Positions 17,303-26,202 of a stretch of 64,000 nt of DNA are shown here, piece after piece. The first letter of the stretch is position 1. Every line of letters begins with the position of its first letter. A program made the position numbers and the translations under genes. Location: contig NZ_JACYXF010000002.1 in assembly GCF_015352985.1 (NCBI RefSeq), positions 1 through 64,000 of the forward strand, written 5' to 3'. This DNA is from Noviherbaspirillum malthae (GTDB lineage: Bacteria > Pseudomonadota > Gammaproteobacteria > Burkholderiales > Burkholderiaceae_D). Below the pieces are notes generated by a model, which ran no database searches, was not told the DNA's origin, and saw only the letters and a list, made by a program, of their open reading frames with translations.

Positions 17303-17809
17303 ATGATGCGCAATTGGCTGCGAATCGTGATGCTCGCCTTGTTTGCCTTGCTGGCCGCCGGTTGCGACAGGCAGGGCCGGCCTGTAGAGGAGTTCGGATT
17401 GGACAAGCTGGAAAAGGGAATTTCCTCGGAATCCGACGTGCGCATGGTGATGGGCAAGCCGGAGACCGTTTGGGAAGAAGAGGACGGCACGCGCGCGCTG
17501 CAGTATCCGAAAGGCCCGGAAGGTGTACGCACCTGGGAATTCGTCATCGACAAGTCGGGCTTGCTCAAAGATTACCGCCAGCTTCTTACGCAAGACACCT
17601 TTGCCCGCATCAAGCCCGGCATGACACGCGATGAAGTGCGCCGCCTGCTCGGCAAGCCGCGTACCGTCGTCCAGTACAAGCTGAAGAACGAGGAAGCCTG
17701 GGACTGGCGCTATCAGGTCGGCACCGAGCCGCGCTTTTTCAACGTGCATTTCGACATCACCAGCGGACGCGTCACCGGCACCAGCAGCCAGGATGCGCGC
17801 AACTACTGA
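17303..17809 (+). CDS. BamE/SmpA-OmlA-type outer-membrane lipoprotein with two repeats
   Basis: 168 residues. An N-terminal hydrophobic segment ends in the lipobox LLAAGC, making C21 the likely lipidated residue, so the protein should be anchored in the envelope. Two BamE-like units follow: one with GISSESDVRMVMGKPETV and one with IKPGMTRDEVRRLLGKPRTV, i.e. a tandem duplication of the fold normally present once in BamE. True BamE assists the BAM complex; this duplicated form is a separate family whose role is not established. Two ATG codons (17303, 17306) are possible; AGGA lies upstream. An open frame reaches back to 17246 but would remove the signal peptide from the N terminus. Confidence 0.8.
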   Translation: MMRNWLRIVMLALFALLAAGCDRQGRPVEEFGLDKLEKGISSESDVRMVMGKPETVWEEEDGTRALQYPKGPEGVRTWEFVIDKSGLLKDYRQLLTQDTFARIKPGMTRDEVRRLLGKPRTVVQYKLKNEEAWDWRYQVGTEPRFFNVHFDITSGRVTGTSSQDARNY

Positions 17810-17950
17810 GAATCAATTATTCGTGCTGACGTTCGCCGATAGATGCGAAACCAGCAATCGTTTCCGGAGTCCTAGAAGAGAGGCGTCGCCGCTTGCATGT
17901 CGATAAGACATTCGGCCGACGTATTTCCGGTTTAGCTCATGGAGGCAACA

Positions 17951-18280
17951 ATGAAAAAATCTGCATTGACCGTGATCGTTTCCGCACTGGCGTTCGCAGG
18001 CATCGCGCATGCCCAATCGCCGGCTTCGGAAATTCGTGAAAGCACCGATCCCGCGCGCATTGCCGATGTGGAGCAGAGAGCGGCGGATCTTCAGGCGCGC
18101 CAGCAGGCCGCTCGGATGGAAACGACTTCGGGCGACAGCGGGTCTGGCGAGTCCGGCAGCACTCAGCGCGGCAAGCATCATTCGGCGCGACATTCCGGGC
18201 AGGCGGGTGGAGCCGGAGGACATTCCGGGCACGGAAGTTCTGGCGGCCAGAGCGGCGCGTCGGGTGCATCGAGCAAATAA
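17951..18280 (+). CDS. Small secreted Gly/Ser/His-rich protein of unknown function
   Basis: 109 residues. A clear signal peptide (MKKSALTVIVSALAFAGIAHA, predicted cleavage before QSPASE) precedes a short charged helix-forming segment (about 30-58) and a low-complexity tail rich in glycine, serine and histidine. Ribosome site GGAGG precedes the ATG at 17951. No family recognised. The histidine-containing tail could bind metal, but that is only a guess. A terminator follows directly, so the gene is a separate or last unit. Confidence 0.72.
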   Translation: MKKSALTVIVSALAFAGIAHAQSPASEIRESTDPARIADVEQRAADLQARQQAARMETTSGDSGSGESGSTQRGKHHSARHSGQAGGAGGHSGHGSSGGQSGASGASSK

Positions 18281-18293
18281 ACAGCAAGACAGT

Positions 18294-18320
18294 AAAAACG
18301 CCGCTTCGTGCGGCGTTTTT
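18294..18320. terminator. Bidirectional rho-independent terminator
   Basis: Perfect 11-bp stem AAAAACGCCGC / GCGGCGTTTTT with a TTCGT loop. The A run on one side and T run on the other let it work for both the secreted-protein gene and the convergent hydrolase gene. Confidence 0.92.
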
Positions 18321-18373
18321 GTTTCGGCAGGCACTTCAGGGCAACACAGGGCTGGAGACCAGCCCGCAACCAC

Positions 18374-19453
18374 TCAATGCCAATCACGCGCGATACCATC
18401 GGTCCAGGCAAGCACCTCCGGCCAGATTTCCGCATGGGCACTGCTGCCGACCAGTGCGCCGACATGTGCCAATGCCACACCGGTATCTCCTTGATAGGCG
18501 ATCAGGCGCTTCACCGGACTGGCCGCGGCGTCATGGAATGCAATGATCGAAGACGGCGGAATGATGGTGCTTCGCGGATCGTAGATGGCCAGCAGCGGCG
18601 ATACGATGTTCTGCGGTCCGATGCGCTGGCCCGCGATGTCCAGCTCGCCGCGCATGAAAGCGTCGCGCAAATACAAACGGTCGACGACTTCCTCGAACAG
18701 GGCGGGCGCCATCGGCGCTTCGTCCAGCGTCCAGCGCTCGACCAGCAGGTGGCTGCGCATATGCCTGGTGGACCCCATGCTGGCGAACATGTCGGCGATG
18801 CGCTCCGAACCGAAAGTCGACGGTGATGCCACCATGCTGGCCAGGTTGAGTACCGAGCCGGGAATACGCCCGAACAACCGGGTCACTTTCTCCGGTTGAG
18901 GGCCGAAGGCAACGAGCGGACCGAACGACCCCGAGCCGCGTGCGAAATGCAGCGGGGACTCCACTTGCACCAGCCCCGAAACCCGCTCCGGCCGCAGCGC
19001 GGCATAGATCGTGGCGAAAACGCCGCCGAGCGAATGGCTGAGCAGGATGAGTTTCGCAGGTCCGCCTTCGGTACGGATGGCGTCCATGCATTGGTCGAGC
19101 GCCCGAAGCGCATAGTGTTCGAGTCCGAAATGCGTGTCCTCCTCGCCGGGCTCCGTCCATTCCACCAGCCATACCTGAAAACCTTCGTCGAGAAGACGCA
19201 GCACCACGCTGCATTCCGGGTCGAGATCCCAAATGTAATGACGCTTGATCGGCGCCGGTACGATGAATGCGGCTTTGCCGCTGCCCGGGTTCGCGCTGTA
19301 GCGGCGCAGGCGCAAGCCGGGCGCGGTCATCACGGTCTCGTAGGGCGTTTCCACCGGGCCATAGCCCATGCGTTCCATGACCGCGCCACGGGTGCGTCGC
19401 GCCCGGTCCATCGACTCAAACCACCAGCGTATGCCGGATGACATGGGTTGCAT
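18374..19453 (-). CDS. Alpha/beta hydrolase related to PHA synthase (PhaC), serine nucleophile
   Basis: 359 residues. The fold and order of motifs follow class III polyhydroxyalkanoate synthases: an N-terminal strand region, VWLVEW, nucleophile elbow SHSLGG at 139-144, ERVSGLVQVESPLHF, an acidic motif YDPRSTIIPP (D292) and a histidine in LAHVGALVG (H330). Genuine PhaC has Cys in the elbow; here S141 occupies it, which points to an esterase, lipase or depolymerase-like activity rather than polymer synthesis. Start ATG at 19453 follows GGAGG. No phaA, phaB or phasin gene is adjacent. Substrate not determined. Confidence 0.78.
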   Translation of the reverse strand: MQPMSSGIRWWFESMDRARRTRGAVMERMGYGPVETPYETVMTAPGLRLRRYSANPGSGKAAFIVPAPIKRHYIWDLDPECSVVLRLLDEGFQVWLVEWTEPGEEDTHFGLEHYALRALDQCMDAIRTEGGPAKLILLSHSLGGVFATIYAALRPERVSGLVQVESPLHFARGSGSFGPLVAFGPQPEKVTRLFGRIPGSVLNLASMVASPSTFGSERIADMFASMGSTRHMRSHLLVERWTLDEAPMAPALFEEVVDRLYLRDAFMRGELDIAGQRIGPQNIVSPLLAIYDPRSTIIPPSSIIAFHDAAASPVKRLIAYQGDTGVALAHVGALVGSSAHAEIWPEVLAWTDGIARDWH

Positions 19454-19618
19454 GCAGTTTCCTCCAAAAGCTGATTGACGGTAGCAGGTGATGTTTGGTC
19501 ACCGCCTGCCGGCAATTGTTCAATCGGATACAAACCTTATGGCTGTCTTGCCCCATGACATCGAAAAAACGTTCGTATGTTCGCAAGGCAATCAATGTCG
19601 AACCGGTACTAAGCCGCG

Positions 19619-22600
19619 TCAATCGAATGCAATGTTGTAGAAGAGGGAAAGCGCGCTTCTGGCTCCGGCTTCAGCTTCCACCGACAGTTTCGGCGATAGC
19701 GCATAGCGAAGCTGAACCACGCTGCCGGCATTTTCCAGGCCTTGCTGGTAGCTCAGGTAGAGGCGGGAAGAAATCTGCTTGCCCAAGGTAACGATGCGCT
19801 GCTGCAAGTTGTCGTTGCTGGTGCCGACGCTGAAAGTGTCAAGGCCGAAGGCGCTGGCGATTCGAGATTGCACCCCGGCTTGGGCACCGCGCGCGAGCAG
19901 GGCGGCTGCCGCGCTTTGCAGCGTGGTCGCATCGCCCTGGCTGGCAGTGGCAAGTCCGCGTCCCAGCACCAGCCAGGACAGCTTTTCCGCGTCGGCCACG
20001 CTGGGCTCGGACACCAGCGTGATGCGCGGAGCCAGTACCGTGCCGCGCACCGAAACGCCGGCTTCCACTTCCTGGCCGCGTCGCATGGCCAGGATGTCCA
20101 GCGCCGGATTGTCGAGCGGACCGGTAAAGCGAATTTCTCCCTGTTCGATGGCAAGTTCGCGGCCATAGGCGCTGAAGGTGCCCTTGGCAATGCTCAGGGT
20201 GCCTTGCGCCCGCAATGTTTCGCCTGCGGCACTGATGATGCGTACCTTGCCCACCAGTGTTGCATCGATGCCGCGTCCCTTCAGCGCGACGCCCTCGCCG
20301 AGGGACACGCTCACGTCAACGGAGGCTGCGGTCTTCTGCGCCCCTTTTTTCTCCTGTCCGACAATGACGACATCGCTCGACAGCTCCGGCTTGTCGGCGC
20401 TGCCCAGGTCGACGAAGCCGAAATCCACGGTAAAGGCGCCGTTGACCGTTGCACGATTTGCCGCATACGCGAGCTGGCTGTCGCCGCTGACGATGACGCG
20501 CCGGTCCGGGCGGTTGAGAACGGCAAAGCGTTCCGCATGCAGCGCGATATTTGCGGCCACCTCGCCGCCGCCGAGATCGATGGGGCCGGACATGGCGATG
20601 CTTCCGCCGCCGCCGCGGAAGTTCAGGCTCTCGATGACCAGCCGTTCTCCCTGGAATTCGCTGCGCAGGCTTCCCTCGCGAAGATCGACGCCGAGGTCGG
20701 CCATCGCCACCCGCAAACCGTCGCCGGTGATGCTGCCGGCGAGGCGCGGGTCTCCAACGCTGCCTGCGATCGCGACATCGCACTGCAGCCGTCCGGCGAC
20801 AGCCAGCGACGGCGAGGCTAGCGGGCCAAGCCAGGACAGCGACGGCACATCGATCCGGGCGCGGCCTGAAAGCGGCGCATCGTCGGCCAGCGTCAGGCGT
20901 TGGCTGCCGGAGCCGGTCCGCGTGCCTGCGGCGACGTCGATCGTCCCCAGCCGGCTGCCTTCGGCCTGCAGCTGAACGTCGACCCGGCCGCTTTCGGCGG
21001 AGAGCGCAGCGCTTAGCCGGCGCAGTCCGAGCGTGAGAGGCGTGCTGCCGAGCACTGTGGCGTCGCCGCTGTCCCGCTGCAGCCGGGCATTGCCCGACAA
21101 GGTATCCGCCATGCGGAGATTCCAGTCTCCGCTGAATTGCAGATCGGTTCGCAGCGGCGGTGATTTGGGGAGAAGGCGCAGCCACTGCGCGATCTGCACT
21201 TTTTCCAGCCTGCCGCGCGTGGCGATGAGTGTGTCTTCCCGCAGGAACTGTTCGATGCCGATCCGGCCGCCGTCGGTGTCGACAATGAAATTGTCCAGCT
21301 GCACCTTGGCAGCCGACAGCAGCAGCGGTGCCGGCGCAGCCAGGCCGGCCTTGAGCTTCCCGGCGGTATTGAAGGATGCAATCGATCCCTGCCATTGCGG
21401 CGCGCTCTCCAGGCGGCTGAGGCCGCCGTTGGCCCGTAGCGTCCAGTTCTGTGCCGGTTCGTTCAATGCGGCTTCGATGGCATGTCGTGCAGTGGTGCCG
21501 TCGGCGCTCACGTTGACGCGATCGATCTTCAGCTGCGCCGCCTGGATGCCGTTGGCCCGCAGCGAGATGGACAGCGGTGCGTCGGGCGCCGGCGCAAACC
21601 GCGCGCGCAGTTCGAGGTCGGCCAGCTTGTTCGCGCCTTGCTGCAGACCGCGTGCGCCGACATCGGCAGTCACGGCGTTGAGGATCAATGACTTTTCCCG
21701 ATCCAGAACGGCATCGGCCTTGCCTTGAAGGGTGCCGATCTGCACGGAACCGGGAAGCCGCAGGTTCGAACCGCTCCACTCCGCATTGATGGCCGGTTTC
21801 TGCAGGGAGCCCCGCACGGTTCCTGCCGCGCGTGCCGCGCCGCTGAATGCAGGACCGAGCTGGGCGAGCCGAGGCGCATCGAGATTGAACTTGATCTGCG
21901 CATTCTGCTCCGCGAGACTGCCCTCGGCAGTAAGCCGGTTGGCGCCGGAAGTCAGCAGAAAGGCGGGCACATCCAGCCGGTCATTGTCGAGCTTCACCTT
22001 GCCGTTGCCCGCAAGCGGATTGCCGGCGAGCTGGCTGTCGTTGATCGAAAATTCCAGGTTCGCGGCCAAGCCGGGCTGGCGTCTTCCTTCTGCATTGAAG
22101 CGTGCGTTGAGCAGCAATCCGGGCAGCTGCGCAAATTCGCCGAGATCCTGCAGCCTGAATCGTTCGATGTTTCCCTCGGCTCGGAAGGCCTGGTCGCCTG
22201 CGAGGTCGGCCTGGCCGGTGAGCGACACGATGCCGCTGCCTGCTTGCAGCCGCGCGCGGTCGACGGTGATGCGCTGGTTTTCCATCGCGGCGTGGGCCTC
22301 CAGCCTCAGGCGCTGCTTGCCGAGCGGCTCGCTGAGATCGACGCTGGCTTCCTGGCGGCCAGCCGCCTGCTTCAGGTCGACCTTGCCGGAGAGACGGGTG
22401 GGGCGGGAGCGACCGTCCAGGGCTTGCAGATTCAGTCGTTCGGTATGCAGCGTAGCCGACATGTCGCTGCCGGCGATCACGGCGTTGCCGGTGATGTCTC
22501 CGGCCGCAGTCTTGCCGTCGCCCAGGCGAGCGACGATGTGGTCGATCAGAATGCTTCCGCCGTCCTGCCGGAATACGCCATCCAGTCCGATCAGGGGCAC

Positions 22601-23608
22601 TTTCTTCTTGTCATAGGTGCCCGGCGAGCGGTTGTTCACGCTCAGTCGGCCGTCGCCGTTTTCGGAGGAAACAAGTTCGGCATCCAGACTGGTCTCGGGC
22701 AGGTCTGGCATCAGTCGAGACAGATCGACGCCGCGTGCGGTCAGCTGGGTTGCGCCGAGCGGTTTTTCGGAAAACGGGCGCAGCAGCGCCTGGCCTTGTA
22801 TCGGCGCCTGGTTCACCACCAGGTCGACTTTCGCGGTCAGTTCCTGCAGCGAGCCCGAGAGGTTGAGCTTGCCGTCGGCGCCGATATTCTGGTCCTGCAG
22901 CGTGCCTTTGGCATCGGCCCGTATCGCCGCGCTGAGGGCGTGCGGCGGCAGGGCGGCAATATCTGCTTCGCCGCTCAGGCGTGTGGATGCCGAGCCATTT
23001 TCCAGCACCGGGCTGGCCGCCAGTTCGCGCAGGCGCAGCCGGTAACGCTCCCCATCGAATTCTGCATTCATGCCTATCGGTCCGAAGTCGGCCAGCTTGG
23101 CCGGACCTTTGCTGAAAGAACCCTGGTCGAGCTTTGCTTCGTCAAGCTGAAGCTTGAACGGCAGGCCGATGTTTCCTGGCGGCGGGGTCTTTTCCTCTTC
23201 CTTGGGTTCGCCGGTGCTCGTGATGTCGGCGCGGGCCACATGCAGCGAGGTGATGTGCAGATTGCGCCGCAGCAGTTCCGACGGCCGCCAGTCCAGCCGC
23301 AGGTCGCGCAGGACGGTTCTGCTGTCGGGCTGATTGATGACCAGTTCTTCGATGCGCAGCGGACCGGTCAGACGGCCGGAGACGCCGCGTACCTGCAGGC
23401 TTTCTCCCGCAAAAGACTGCGCCGTCCGCAGCAGCGCGCGGGTGCCGCTTTCTGTCGCCGCCAGCCAGGCGATTGCAGCCAGCAGTACGAGCAGCAGGCC
23501 GGCGATGGTCAGCAGAATCGGATGGCGCCGCCGCCGGGATGGTCCGGGTTGCGGCGAGGCGGAGGAGGCGGCCGGCGCGGCGGCCTGATCGTTGCGTTCA
23601 GAAGCCAT
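19619..23608 (-). CDS. tamB: Translocation and assembly module subunit TamB
   Basis: 1329 residues. A cytoplasmic N-terminus rich in Pro/Ala/Arg is followed by one transmembrane anchor (about 30-53, LLTIAGLLLVLLAAIAWLA) and a very long periplasmic beta-rich body, ending in the DUF490/TamB domain with a C-terminal aromatic beta-signal-like end (LFYNIAFD). TamB spans the periplasm and works with TamA in outer-membrane protein assembly and, by recent evidence for the AsmA-like group, phospholipid transport. Its start codon overlaps the end of tamA by 11 bp (23598-23608), showing a coupled operon. Length fits the family (E. coli 1259). Confidence 0.95.
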   Translation of the reverse strand: MASERNDQAAAPAASSASPQPGPSRRRRHPILLTIAGLLLVLLAAIAWLAATESGTRALLRTAQSFAGESLQVRGVSGRLTGPLRIEELVINQPDSRTVLRDLRLDWRPSELLRRNLHITSLHVARADITSTGEPKEEEKTPPPGNIGLPFKLQLDEAKLDQGSFSKGPAKLADFGPIGMNAEFDGERYRLRLRELAASPVLENGSASTRLSGEADIAALPPHALSAAIRADAKGTLQDQNIGADGKLNLSGSLQELTAKVDLVVNQAPIQGQALLRPFSEKPLGATQLTARGVDLSRLMPDLPETSLDAELVSSENGDGRLSVNNRSPGTYDKKKVPLIGLDGVFRQDGGSILIDHIVARLGDGKTAAGDITGNAVIAGSDMSATLHTERLNLQALDGRSRPTRLSGKVDLKQAAGRQEASVDLSEPLGKQRLRLEAHAAMENQRITVDRARLQAGSGIVSLTGQADLAGDQAFRAEGNIERFRLQDLGEFAQLPGLLLNARFNAEGRRQPGLAANLEFSINDSQLAGNPLAGNGKVKLDNDRLDVPAFLLTSGANRLTAEGSLAEQNAQIKFNLDAPRLAQLGPAFSGAARAAGTVRGSLQKPAINAEWSGSNLRLPGSVQIGTLQGKADAVLDREKSLILNAVTADVGARGLQQGANKLADLELRARFAPAPDAPLSISLRANGIQAAQLKIDRVNVSADGTTARHAIEAALNEPAQNWTLRANGGLSRLESAPQWQGSIASFNTAGKLKAGLAAPAPLLLSAAKVQLDNFIVDTDGGRIGIEQFLREDTLIATRGRLEKVQIAQWLRLLPKSPPLRTDLQFSGDWNLRMADTLSGNARLQRDSGDATVLGSTPLTLGLRRLSAALSAESGRVDVQLQAEGSRLGTIDVAAGTRTGSGSQRLTLADDAPLSGRARIDVPSLSWLGPLASPSLAVAGRLQCDVAIAGSVGDPRLAGSITGDGLRVAMADLGVDLREGSLRSEFQGERLVIESLNFRGGGGSIAMSGPIDLGGGEVAANIALHAERFAVLNRPDRRVIVSGDSQLAYAANRATVNGAFTVDFGFVDLGSADKPELSSDVVIVGQEKKGAQKTAASVDVSVSLGEGVALKGRGIDATLVGKVRIISAAGETLRAQGTLSIAKGTFSAYGRELAIEQGEIRFTGPLDNPALDILAMRRGQEVEAGVSVRGTVLAPRITLVSEPSVADAEKLSWLVLGRGLATASQGDATTLQSAAAALLARGAQAGVQSRIASAFGLDTFSVGTSNDNLQQRIVTLGKQISSRLYLSYQQGLENAGSVVQLRYALSPKLSVEAEAGARSALSLFYNIAFD

Positions 23609-25394
23609 AGCCGAGGGAGAAATGCAATCTGAGCTTCTTGGCCTCATGGCCGTAGGCCAGGTCGACGTTCACGGGGCCGAGCGGACTGCGCCAGCGGGCG
23701 CCGACGCCGGTGCCGTGGCGGAAGCGGAATTCGCTCCAGGAATCTGCGGCATTGCCGACATCATGAAAGACGGCCGCGCCCCATTCCGGCGTCAGCATGT
23801 ACACGACTTCCCCGCTCAGAACTGCGGTGACAGGTCCGCCGACGATGGCGCCGTTCTGTTCCACGCCCAGCGTGTTGTAGCCATAGCCGCGTACGCTCTG
23901 GTCGCCGCCGGCCCGGAACAGCAGATCGCCCGGCACGGTCAGGCGGCTGCCGCCGAATACCTGGCCGACTTGTCCGCGCACCACGGTGCGAAAGCGTCTG
24001 GCAGGCTGTTCCAGCCACAGGCCGCGTGTGACGACGCGGCCAATATTGCTGTCGTTGCCGAGGCCCTGGGGCCCGGCGCCAAGTTCGACCGAGGCGACAT
24101 AGCCTCGGCGCGGCAGCAAAGGATGATCGAGCCTCCTGCGGGTATAGGTAAAGGTGCCAATGACTGCCTGCCTGTTATTGCGGAAATCGCCGATTTTCTG
24201 GCGGTCGGCCAGATACGAAACGCCCCACGCCTTTTCGTCATTCTTGTTCGGACTGGCGACCCGTCCGCCGAAACGTATCTTGTCGTTGGTCTCGCCGGCG
24301 CTGACCGTGCGTTCATAGCGGGCGCCGACACTGGGCAGCCAGCCGTCGAGCCATCCTTCCTGTATTGCCGGAAGGAAGACGTCGCCGCCCAGCAGCCGGG
24401 TTTCCCTGTCGATGCGCAATTCCGATTCCAGGCGCCAGTCGCGAGACAGGAAATTGCGGTCGAGCCACTTCACCTGCGCGCGTGCGCCGGTGTCGGTGGA
24501 GAAGCCGACACCCAGGGACAGGCGCTTGCGCGGATTCTCTGACAGGTCGAGCCGCACCGGCACGTTCATCGGCGCCGCCGGATCGACGTCGACCGTGGCA
24601 AATGCGGACCGGAAATAACCGGTGTCTTCCAGGCGTGTCTGCAGTTCGTTCAGCTTTTCCTGGGAATAGGGCTCGCCCGGCGTAATCGGATTGAGCCTGT
24701 CGATCATGTCGCGCGAGTAGCGTGTCAGACCTTGAATATCAAGGTCGCCGAATGTGAAGGCCGGGCCGGAATCAACCTCTACCGAAAGTTCTGCGACGTT
24801 TCGTTCCGGATCGACGCGGGCCTCGCTCGAGGAAATCGCCGCCGCCGGAAAGTCGCGGTTGAGCAGATCCTTGAGCAAGTCGTTCTTGGCGTCCGTCCAT
24901 GCCTTTTGCGTGAATCCGTCACCGGGGTCGAGTTTCCATTGCCGGCGAAGCCGCTCCATTCTCCGGACGTTGGCCTGATCGCCCTCGGCGATAGCGCCTC
25001 GAAAACGGATGTCGACGGAGGATATGCGGGTTTGCGGGCCCAGATCGACATCGATGCGCGCCACCGGCGAACCATCGCCGCCTTCCAGTACCGGGCGGAT
25101 GACGGGAGAAAAATAGCCTTCCGTGGCGAGCAGGCCGCGCGCCTGTTCCGGCGCGATCTCGACCAGCCTGCGGATTTCCTCAGTTGACATATCCTTGTCC
25201 TTCTGCCGGCGGCTGATTTCCAGGTGCTCTTCAAGCAGCCCGCGCAGGCGTCCGGCACCCTCGATTTCAAGCTTGTAGTTTGCCGTTTCCTGGGTCTCCT
25301 GGGCATGAACCGGGGTCGGAATGGCCGCAGAGAGCAATGCGGCCGTCAGAACGATGACGGCACCCGCTGCAAGGCCGCGGTTGCGGCTGCGCAT
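23598..25394 (-). CDS. tamA: Translocation and assembly module subunit TamA (Omp85 family)
   Basis: 598 residues. Signal peptide of about 30 residues (ending PTPVHA before QETQ), three POTRA-like repeats (about 35-270), then a 16-strand Omp85 barrel with the conserved GGDQSVRGYGYNTLG (about 495-510) strand-loop and a C-terminal aromatic residue (LHFSLGYGF). It is the outer-membrane partner of TamB. The ATG at 25394 has GAGGT six bases upstream; a longer open frame upstream would add 31 residues before the signal peptide and was rejected. tamA-tamB order and overlap are typical of proteobacteria. Confidence 0.95.
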   Translation of the reverse strand: MRSRNRGLAAGAVIVLTAALLSAAIPTPVHAQETQETANYKLEIEGAGRLRGLLEEHLEISRRQKDKDMSTEEIRRLVEIAPEQARGLLATEGYFSPVIRPVLEGGDGSPVARIDVDLGPQTRISSVDIRFRGAIAEGDQANVRRMERLRRQWKLDPGDGFTQKAWTDAKNDLLKDLLNRDFPAAAISSSEARVDPERNVAELSVEVDSGPAFTFGDLDIQGLTRYSRDMIDRLNPITPGEPYSQEKLNELQTRLEDTGYFRSAFATVDVDPAAPMNVPVRLDLSENPRKRLSLGVGFSTDTGARAQVKWLDRNFLSRDWRLESELRIDRETRLLGGDVFLPAIQEGWLDGWLPSVGARYERTVSAGETNDKIRFGGRVASPNKNDEKAWGVSYLADRQKIGDFRNNRQAVIGTFTYTRRRLDHPLLPRRGYVASVELGAGPQGLGNDSNIGRVVTRGLWLEQPARRFRTVVRGQVGQVFGGSRLTVPGDLLFRAGGDQSVRGYGYNTLGVEQNGAIVGGPVTAVLSGEVVYMLTPEWGAAVFHDVGNAADSWSEFRFRHGTGVGARWRSPLGPVNVDLAYGHEAKKLRLHFSLGYGF

Positions 25395-25737
25395 ACCGTG
25401 ACCTCGGTTCCCGGGGTTGGAGCCGGTGCTGCTAGGCACGTTGGAGGCAGTGGAAAAGAAAAGAGGAAGCGTGCTCAATCGGGGCAAAAGTTAGGAGAAA
25501 GGGACGGCGAGATTCATGGCTGGCCATTTTTGCACAATTATTGAGCACGGGAAAATAGCGTGCTTTAGGTTATATCAAGGCAAATGCAGGATAGCCGGAT
25601 GTCGTCCGGTATGCGGATGGGAGCGGTGCATTGACATGCATCAGCCATTTGCGCCAGGCAAAGTCAGGGAACTTATCACTCGGTCCGCTTTCCTTATGAA
25701 CAGGATAGTCGACTGGATGCCTCGAGCTTCTAATCTG
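25395..25737 (+). other. Divergent intergenic region between tamA and a response regulator gene
   Basis: About 340 bp that must hold the tamA promoter and that of the response regulator. No clear promoter hexamers or terminators are visible. The response regulator frame stays open through it, so its start could lie as far up as 25636. Confidence 0.35.
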
Positions 25738-26163
25738 ATGACCGTACATTTATCTCCGGAAGACAAGCAGGTTCAAGCCCGTCCCATGCGGGTGATTGTC
25801 ATTGAAGACAACGAGGACCTGGCCAAGCTGTTCTGCGATTTGCTCGAGGTGATGGGCTGTTCCACCCAGGCGGCGTTCAATGCCCGCACTGCGCTGGAAT
25901 GCATCCGCAGCGATCTGCCGGATCTCGTATTCTGCGATCTGCGCTTGCCGGGAGAAAAGAGCGGCTTTGATATTGCCCGCGAACTGCGGACCGATCCGGC
26001 ATGCGCTCATATTCCCCTGATTGCCGTGACCGGCTTCGACGATCCGCGTGAACATCAGCGAGCGAGGGATGCCGGCTTCGAACAAGTTTTCGACAAGCCG
26101 GTCAAGTTCGCGCAAATCCAGGCCGTACTCAAGGGGCATTGCAAGCCCGGCCAGTTCGAGTGA
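25738..26163 (+). CDS. Single-domain response regulator
   Basis: 141 residues from the ATG at 25738, mostly one receiver domain. Acidic pair in VIEDNED, phosphoacceptor in FCDLRLPGEKSG, the T of AVTGFDD and the K of DKPVKF are in place. No output domain. It closely resembles receivers found at the end of hybrid kinases, so it probably serves an unlinked kinase. The start is uncertain: ATG codons at 25636, 25696, 25738 and 25786 are in frame and none has a good ribosome site. It converges on selD. Confidence 0.82.
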   Translation: MTVHLSPEDKQVQARPMRVIVIEDNEDLAKLFCDLLEVMGCSTQAAFNARTALECIRSDLPDLVFCDLRLPGEKSGFDIARELRTDPACAHIPLIAVTGFDDPREHQRARDAGFEQVFDKPVKFAQIQAVLKGHCKPGQFE

Positions 26164-26167
26164 GACG

Positions 26168-26195
26168 CCGGGCGCTCTGCCGTCGAGGCGCCCGG
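26168..26195. terminator. GC-rich hairpin between response regulator and selD
   Basis: Perfect 8-bp stem CCGGGCGC / GCGCCCGG in the 39 bp between two convergent stops. No T run follows, so its role as a two-way terminator is likely but unproven. Confidence 0.5.
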
Positions 26196-26202
26196 TGCGG
26201 AC

